From: Gramella sp. AN32
Lineage (GTDB): Bacteria; Bacteroidota; Bacteroidia; Flavobacteriales; Flavobacteriaceae
Direction: 5' to 3'
DNA: 64,000 bases
Assembly: GCF_023718305.1 (NCBI RefSeq)
Contig: NZ_QEYO01000013.1
Coordinates: 62,001 to 126,000, forward strand
Shown: one piece after another, positions 62,531 to 64,000 of the stretch
Numbering within the stretch: position 1 is the first letter of the stretch
Layout of the letters: every line of letters starts with the position of its first letter
Notes under the pieces: generated by a model
The model's input: only the letters and a program-made list of their open reading frames with translations
Databases searched by the model: none
Told to the model about the DNA's origin: nothing
Made by a program: the position numbers and the translations under genes

Positions 62531-63532
62531 TCATATCTCTATCAACTTATGATTTATTGCATAAATGATACTTTCCAGAATAGTTTCAGAATTCGTTCTT
62601 TTAATAATATTTGCCCGGTGCTTTTCAATTGTCTTGGGAGATATAAATAATTTTTCTGAAATCTCCTTAGATTTATATCCTTTACATAATAAGGAGATAA
62701 TTTCCTTTTCCCTTACAGTAAAAGAATAATTAGTGAGTTGCGAGTTTTTCTTAAAACAGTTATCAATCTGTTGAGATATCGTGCCAACGGGCTGATCAAC
62801 GATTTTTCGATTTTCTTCGAAATCAATAATCATTACAAATTGGTTATCAATTTCACGACTTAACTTAGAAAAGTTGATTTTTGCATTCCGTATTTTATCA
62901 TCAGAAAGGAGCAGGGAAGTTTTGGTAACCGCTTTAAAGTGTTTTCCCCTGGCAAATTTTTTAAGACTGGTTTTTACTTTTGCCTTATTTTCAATATTCA
63001 CAAAATCTGTTAGTTGAAGATCACTGGAATCTTCAATCTTAAAAACTTTTTTAAAACTATCATTCATAGCCAAAATCTTATTCTGCTCCAGCAATAATAC
63101 TGGTTGGGGCATTAAATTGAAAAGTCCTAAAAAATATTCTTTCCATACATTTTTTTCACTTATTGGTCTGGAAATTATTCTTTCTATCATAGCAGCTAAA
63201 CAATCAATATTTTCATTCGAAATAAATTCATCAATAATTGTATCAAACTTCGACCTGAAGTTTTTTAAACTTTCCTCATCACACCATATTATTAAGACAC
63301 TTGCCTTTAAGTAATGGGTGGACTTAAAGTTCTTAAGATTCTTAAAATCTGATACTTTTTTTAGGGAACTGGTATCAAGTACAATGATTTCCGGTAGGAT
63401 CGAGAGAGCTAAGTGATAAGATGCATGTACGCTTCTTTCCTTAACAATTTGGTAAGTAAAACCTAAACTTTTTTCTAGATCCTCCTTGAGTAAATCGCTA
63501 TCACTTATTAGTAAAATTCGTCTTTTATCCAT
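62531..63532 (-). CDS. LuxR-type transcriptional regulator with receiver-like and PAS domains
   Basis: 333 aa. The N-terminus RRILLISDSDLLKEDLEKSL and LPEIIVLDTSSLKK resembles a response-regulator receiver: acidic Asp near residue 11 and a phosphoacceptor-like Asp near 53. The late Lys is not obvious (VLIIWCDEESLKNF), so it may be degenerate. Residues about 145-250 look like a PAS domain (LMPQPVLLLEQNKILAMNDS). The C-terminal HTH is clear: FTVREKEIISLLCKGYKSKE then ISEKLFISPKTIEKHRANII (about 270-315). It is divergent from uvrA and reads toward the lipoprotein cluster, which it may control. Confidence 0.82.
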   Translation of the reverse strand: MDKRRILLISDSDLLKEDLEKSLGFTYQIVKERSVHASYHLALSILPEIIVLDTSSLKKVSDFKNLKNFKSTHYLKASVLIIWCDEESLKNFRSKFDTIIDEFISNENIDCLAAMIERIISRPISEKNVWKEYFLGLFNLMPQPVLLLEQNKILAMNDSFKKVFKIEDSSDLQLTDFVNIENKAKVKTSLKKFARGKHFKAVTKTSLLLSDDKIRNAKINFSKLSREIDNQFVMIIDFEENRKIVDQPVGTISQQIDNCFKKNSQLTNYSFTVREKEIISLLCKGYKSKEISEKLFISPKTIEKHRANIIKRTNSETILESIIYAINHKLIEI

Positions 63533-63833
63533 TTAAAAAATCTTTTACTGATTCATTAAAAAATTAGGGGATAAAAACTATAAACTAGGGGAGCTTATTT
63601 TACAAGAACATAAATATACATGAAAACTATGAAATTAAATAAAATTCAATGTAATATTAGTATGACAAACATATCAATAAAATATTGATCAAAAAAATGA
63701 ATAATTCATAAAATATAGCCAAAATATCCTACGCAACCTAAGTGAAAAATTAATGATGTTTAACAAAGGATGGAATGAGATTAACTTTTTAAATACTAAT
63801 ACTATAAGTAACTTTGCCATCTTGAAAAAAAAT
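63533..63833. other. 301-base divergent intergenic region with uvrA promoter element
   Basis: Very A/T-rich. On the plus strand TAACTTTG at 63809-63816 is a perfect TAnnTTTG element, 17 bases before the uvrA ATG. The frame of uvrA is open back to an ATG at 63754 but that extension has no family match. I saw no palindrome resembling a damage-response operator. Confidence 0.45.
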
Positions 63834-64000
63834 ATGGCAAAATTTGAAGATTCGATTGAAGTATTAGGTGCCAGGGTTCATAATCTTAAAAATATAGATG
63901 TTAGTATTCCCAGAGAAAAACTGGTGGTAATTACCGGTCTATCGGGTTCTGGAAAATCATCCCTCGCTTTTGATACTATTTATGCAGAAGGACAGCGAAG
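63834..64000 (+). CDS. uvrA: Excinuclease ABC subunit A (5' end only)
   Basis: First 55 codons of UvrA, the damage-recognition ATPase of nucleotide excision repair. From ATG 63834 it reads [20 protein letters not shown], then the first Walker A motif [20 protein letters not shown] and the family continuation AEGQR. The start is chosen because [20 protein letters not shown] matches the usual UvrA beginning and follows a -7 promoter element. The rest is beyond the window. Confidence 0.95.
   Translation, partial: MAKFEDSIEVLGARVHNLKNIDVSIPREKLVVITGLSGSGKSSLAFDTIYAEGQR

Overview
The window looks like chromosome from a marine-type flavobacterium (Bacteroidota, Flavobacteriaceae, near Gramella/Christiangramia, Zunongwangia or Salegentibacter). 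The DNA is A/T-rich, Shine-Dalgarno sequences are weak or absent, and several starts are preceded by the Bacteroidota -7 promoter element TAnnTTTG. Family content also fits: DUF4369-TlpA lipoprotein, DCC protein, a large GAF protein, an outer-membrane phosphoesterase/barrel fusion, an astacin lipoprotein and thrombospondin-type-3 lipoproteins. The genus is inferred, not proven.

Positions 1-38076 are one minus-strand block of 33 genes, many overlapping by 1-20 bases, for a complex surface glycan (exopolysaccharide, O-antigen or protein-linked glycan). Transcription probably starts near 38102. The promoter-proximal third makes nucleotide sugars: a UDP-GlcNAc 4-epimerase and UDP-HexNAc dehydrogenase pair (UDP-GalNAcA type), UDP-glucose dehydrogenase plus UDP-glucuronate decarboxylase (UDP-xylose), RfbB/RfbA, and then a 2,3-dehydratase, 3-ketoreductase, aminotransferase and acetyltransferase that should give a dTDP-4-acetamido-2,4,6-trideoxyhexose. 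The middle holds glycosyltransferases, a pyruvyltransferase, and an unusual four-gene cassette: HMGL-type aldolase, CMP-sugar synthetase, HAD phosphatase and GT29-like sialyltransferase. I read this as a possible non-NeuB route to a CMP-activated ulosonic acid. The distal part holds an acyltransferase, a tandem double glycosyltransferase, a Wzy-like polymerase, a deacetylase, an asparagine-synthase-like amidotransferase, and a PglC/PglD/PglE-like initiation module cut off by the window edge. Two paralogous ABC half-transporters are flippase candidates.

Positions 38077-55083 are mostly conserved chromosomal genes: LacI regulator, DCC protein, Dps, MscS channel, phosphoesterase/kinase-like/barrel protein, HD-Pycsar-effector-like membrane protein, GAF protein, TlpA-like redoxin, SIMPL protein, rhomboid protease, LpxL-like acyltransferase, GlmM and AcpH. 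Just upstream of the glycan block lies what looks like a collapsed rfbB-rfbA remnant.

Positions 55084-63532 are an accessory surface-lipoprotein region: a decayed astacin remnant, an intact astacin lipoprotein, and three tandem paralogous lipoproteins with a shared N-terminal domain and different C-terminal modules. Each of the three has the same short motif 20-29 bases before its start, and a fourth orphan copy lies upstream. A PAS/LuxR-type regulator follows. The window ends in the first codons of uvrA. I saw no rRNA, tRNA, CRISPR array or intact insertion sequence.
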